A stretch of DNA of 15,854 nucleotides, taken from assembly GCA_036675645.1 (NCBI GenBank), contig JAKFEP010000177.1, positions 1-15,854 of the forward strand, read 5' to 3'. This document shows, piece after piece, positions 13,601-15,854 of this stretch; within the stretch, counting starts at the first letter, position 1, and each line of letters begins with the position of its first letter. The position numbers and the translations under genes were made by a program. The notes under the pieces were generated by a model, which was not told where the DNA came from, made no database searches, and saw only the letters and a list, made by a program, of their open reading frames with translations. This DNA is from Methylotenera_A sp036675645. Lineage in GTDB: Bacteria; Pseudomonadota; Gammaproteobacteria; Burkholderiales; Methylophilaceae.

Positions 13601-15691
13601 GTGGCTCGTATAACCCCTATTGAACGCTACCGTAACATCGGTATTTCTGCGCACATTGACGCTGGTAAAACTACAACGACAGAACGTATTTTGTTCTACA
13701 CTGGCGTGAACCATAAAATCGGTGAAGTGCATAACGGCGCTGCCACCATGGACTGGATGGAGCAAGAGCAAGAGCGCGGTATCACTATTACATCTGCAGC
13801 TACTACCTGTTTTTGGAAAGGTATGGCAGGTCAGTTCGATCAGCACCGTATTAATATTATTGATACCCCAGGCCACGTTGACTTTACCATTGAAGTAGAG
13901 CGTTCAATGCGTGTGCTAGATGGTGCCTGCATGGTGTACTGTGCAGTGGGTGGTGTACAGCCACAATCTGAAACTGTATGGCGTCAAGCCAACAAATATA
14001 AAGTGCCACGTTTAGCGTTCGTTAATAAGATGGACCGCGCGGGCGCTAACTTTTTCAAAGTGTACGATCAAATGCGTGCACGTCTGAAAGCCAACCCAAT
14101 TCCTTTGCAAGTGCCAATTGGCGCGGAAGAGAAATTCGAAGGCGTTATCGATTTAATCAAAATGAAAGCCATTTATTGGGATGACGCATCTCAAGGCATG
14201 AAATTTGACTACCGTGATATTCCAGCTGATTTAAAAGCAGAGTGCGATAAATGGCGTGAAAACATGGTGGAAGCAGCCGCTGAAGCGACTGAAGAACTGA
14301 TGAACAAATACCTTGAAGAAGGTGATTTGTCAGAAGCGGATATTATGAAAGGTTTGCGTATTCGTACGATTGCCTTTGAAATCGTACCTATGGTGTGTGG
14401 CTCAGCTTTTAAAAATAAAGGTGTGCAAGCCATGTTGGATAAAGTGATTGAGCTCATGCCAGCACCAACCGACATTCCGCCAACACGTGCTGAAGATGAA
14501 GATGGCAAAGAAATTTTCTTAAAAGCGTCTGATGATGAAAAGTTCTCAGCATTAGCATTCAAAATCATGACCGATCCGTTCGTGGGTCAGTTGATTTTCT
14601 TCCGCGTGTATTCTGGTGTGATTAAAGCGGGCGATACAGTTTACAACCCGATTAAAGGCAAAAAAGAACGTATTGGCCGCATTGTACAAATGCACGCCAA
14701 CGCGCGTGAGCCTCTAGAAGAGGTGCGGGCGGGCGATATTGCAGCTGCAATTGGCCTAAAAGAAGCGACTACAGGCGATACATTATGTAGCTTGAATGAA
14801 GAGATTATTTTAGAGCGCATGATATTTCCAGAGCCAGTGATTCACGTGGCGGTTGAGCCAAAAACCAAGGTCGACCAAGAAAAAATGGGCGTAGCATTAA
14901 ATCGCTTGGCGCAAGAAGATCCTTCTTTCCGTGTGAAAACCGATGAGGAAACCAACCAAACCATTATTTCTGGTATGGGTGAATTGCACCTTGAGATTTT
15001 GGTTGATCGGATGAAGCGCGAGTTTGGTGTTGAAGCCAATGTAGGTGCGCCACAAGTGGCTTACCGTGAAGCGATTAAAAAGAAAGTCGAAGTTGAAGGT
15101 AAATTCGTTAAACAATCTGGCGGTAAAGGTCAGTATGGTCACGTATGGCTAATTATGGAGCCAAACGAAGCGGGTAAAGGCTTTGAGTTTGTAGATGCAA
15201 TTAAAGGTGGTACTGTGCCGCGCGAATTTATTCCAGCAGTTGAAAAAGGCTTGCGCGAAACCATTCCTGCTGGTGTATTGGCTGGCTTCCCAGTGGTTGA
15301 TGTGAAAGTAACGTTGTTTGATGGTTCTTACCATGACGTTGACTCGAATGAAAATGCCTTCAAAATGGCGGCTTCGATGGGCTTTAAAGATGGTATGCGT
15401 AAAGCGGACCCAATTTTACTCGAGCCGATGATGGCAGTTGAAATTGAAACGCCAGAAGATTACATGGGCGACATTATGGGTGACTTGTCATCACGTCGCG
15501 GCATGATTCAAGGCATGGAAGACAACGCAACCGGTAAAGTGATTCGTGCAGAAGTACCATTGGCTGAGATGTTTGGTTACTCAACAACGGTGCGTTCATT
15601 ATCGCAAGGCCGTGCAAGCTACAGCATGGAATTCAAGCACTACACAGAAGCACCTAGAAACGTGGCGGAAGCCATTATGAACAAGAAGTAA
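13601..15691 (+). CDS. fusA: Elongation factor G (EF-G), GTG start
   Basis: EF-G (696 aa; about 700 is usual) is the GTPase that moves tRNAs and mRNA through the ribosome and helps recycle ribosomes. The G domain shows G1 AHIDAGKT (17-24), switch I RGIT (59-62), G3 DTPGH (88-92), G4 NKMD (142-145) and G5 GSA (267-269). Domain II carries DPFVGQLIFFRVYSG and domain III the GMGELHLEI stretch. Domain IV, which reaches the decoding site, contains QSGGKGQYGHV and SYHDVDSNE around residues 576-584. Domain V ends with SMEFKHYTEAPRNVAEAIMNKK. The start is GTG, with AAAGG upstream and the standard N terminus. It is co-oriented with a second tuf 46 bases downstream. Confidence 0.98.
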   Translation: MARITPIERYRNIGISAHIDAGKTTTTERILFYTGVNHKIGEVHNGAATMDWMEQEQERGITITSAATTCFWKGMAGQFDQHRINIIDTPGHVDFTIEVERSMRVLDGACMVYCAVGGVQPQSETVWRQANKYKVPRLAFVNKMDRAGANFFKVYDQMRARLKANPIPLQVPIGAEEKFEGVIDLIKMKAIYWDDASQGMKFDYRDIPADLKAECDKWRENMVEAAAEATEELMNKYLEEGDLSEADIMKGLRIRTIAFEIVPMVCGSAFKNKGVQAMLDKVIELMPAPTDIPPTRAEDEDGKEIFLKASDDEKFSALAFKIMTDPFVGQLIFFRVYSGVIKAGDTVYNPIKGKKERIGRIVQMHANAREPLEEVRAGDIAAAIGLKEATTGDTLCSLNEEIILERMIFPEPVIHVAVEPKTKVDQEKMGVALNRLAQEDPSFRVKTDEETNQTIISGMGELHLEILVDRMKREFGVEANVGAPQVAYREAIKKKVEVEGKFVKQSGGKGQYGHVWLIMEPNEAGKGFEFVDAIKGGTVPREFIPAVEKGLRETIPAGVLAGFPVVDVKVTLFDGSYHDVDSNENAFKMAASMGFKDGMRKADPILLEPMMAVEIETPEDYMGDIMGDLSSRRGMIQGMEDNATGKVIRAEVPLAEMFGYSTTVRSLSQGRASYSMEFKHYTEAPRNVAEAIMNKK

Positions 15692-15737
15692 TACTTCGTT
15701 TATTCTTAAATTATTGAATATTTAAAGGAACTAAAAA

Positions 15738-15854
15738 ATGGCAAAAGGCAAATTTGAACGGACCAAACCGCACGTCAACGTTGGCACGATTGGCCACGTC
15801 GACCATGGCAAGACCACATTAACGGCAGCGATTACTACTATCCTGTCTAAAAAA
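15738..15854 (+). CDS. tuf: Elongation factor Tu, N-terminal start (partial)
   Basis: The first 39 codons of a tuf gene, cut by the right edge. It reads MAKGKFERTKPHVNVGTIGH and includes the G1 P-loop GHVDHGKT (19-26). The ATG follows AAAGGAA (15724-15730) by seven bases. It is 46 bases after fusA with no terminator visible, so it is the last visible gene of the str operon. Together with the tuf end at the left edge it shows that the genome holds two tuf genes as direct repeats around this cluster. Confidence 0.97.
   Translation, partial: MAKGKFERTKPHVNVGTIGHVDHGKTTLTAAITTILSKK

Noticed and set aside
1..15854. Mobile elements, CRISPR arrays or an unknown accessory system
   Set aside because: No transposase, integrase, spaced repeat array or unassigned protein gene was found; all sizeable coding space is filled by conserved core genes in their usual order.

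Overview
This window is the conserved translation and transcription core cluster of a betaproteobacterium. Every protein gene lies on the + strand in this order: tuf (3' end), tRNA-Trp, secE, nusG, rplK, rplA, rplJ, rplL, rpoB, rpoC, rpsL, rpsG, fusA, tuf (5' end). A second tuf beyond the str genes, a tRNA-Trp gene directly ahead of secE, and a fused run of rplKAJL-rpoBC into rpsL-rpsG-fusA are typical of Betaproteobacteria and some relatives. The AT-leaning base composition and protein sequences that look close to methylotrophic Nitrosomonadales suggest something like the Methylophilaceae. That family-level placement is inference from memory; no search was run.

Layout. 1-121: last 39 codons of one tuf gene. 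141-172: a strong intrinsic terminator. 189-264: tRNA-Trp. 331-1214: secE and nusG, with stop and start codons overlapping by one base. 1215-1318: a gap holding a candidate promoter and a hairpin resembling the L1-binding site of 23S rRNA. 1319-2435: rplK-rplA. 2436-2786: a 351-nt structured leader, the likely L10(L12) autoregulatory leader. 2787-3710: rplJ (TTG start) and rplL. 3733-3766: attenuator-like hairpin. 3912-12390: rpoB-rpoC. 12400-12444: a striking 21-bp perfect inverted repeat without a downstream U tract. 12534-15691: rpsL, rpsG and fusA (GTG start). 15738 to the end: first 39 codons of a second tuf.

The genes work together. SecE is a translocon subunit. NusG couples polymerase to the ribosome or Rho. 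L11, L1, L10 and L7/L12 build the L1 and L7/L12 stalks where EF-Tu and EF-G act. RpoB and RpoC form the RNA polymerase catalytic core. S12 and S7 are 30S proteins, and EF-G and EF-Tu drive elongation.

The coding content is ordinary and intact: catalytic and metal-binding motifs are present and no gene is broken. I found no mobile element, CRISPR array or unknown protein system. The parts worth a second look are non-coding: the L1 mimic, the L10 leader with mutually exclusive helices, the rplL-rpoB hairpin, the rpoC-rpsL palindrome and the rpsG-fusA hairpin.
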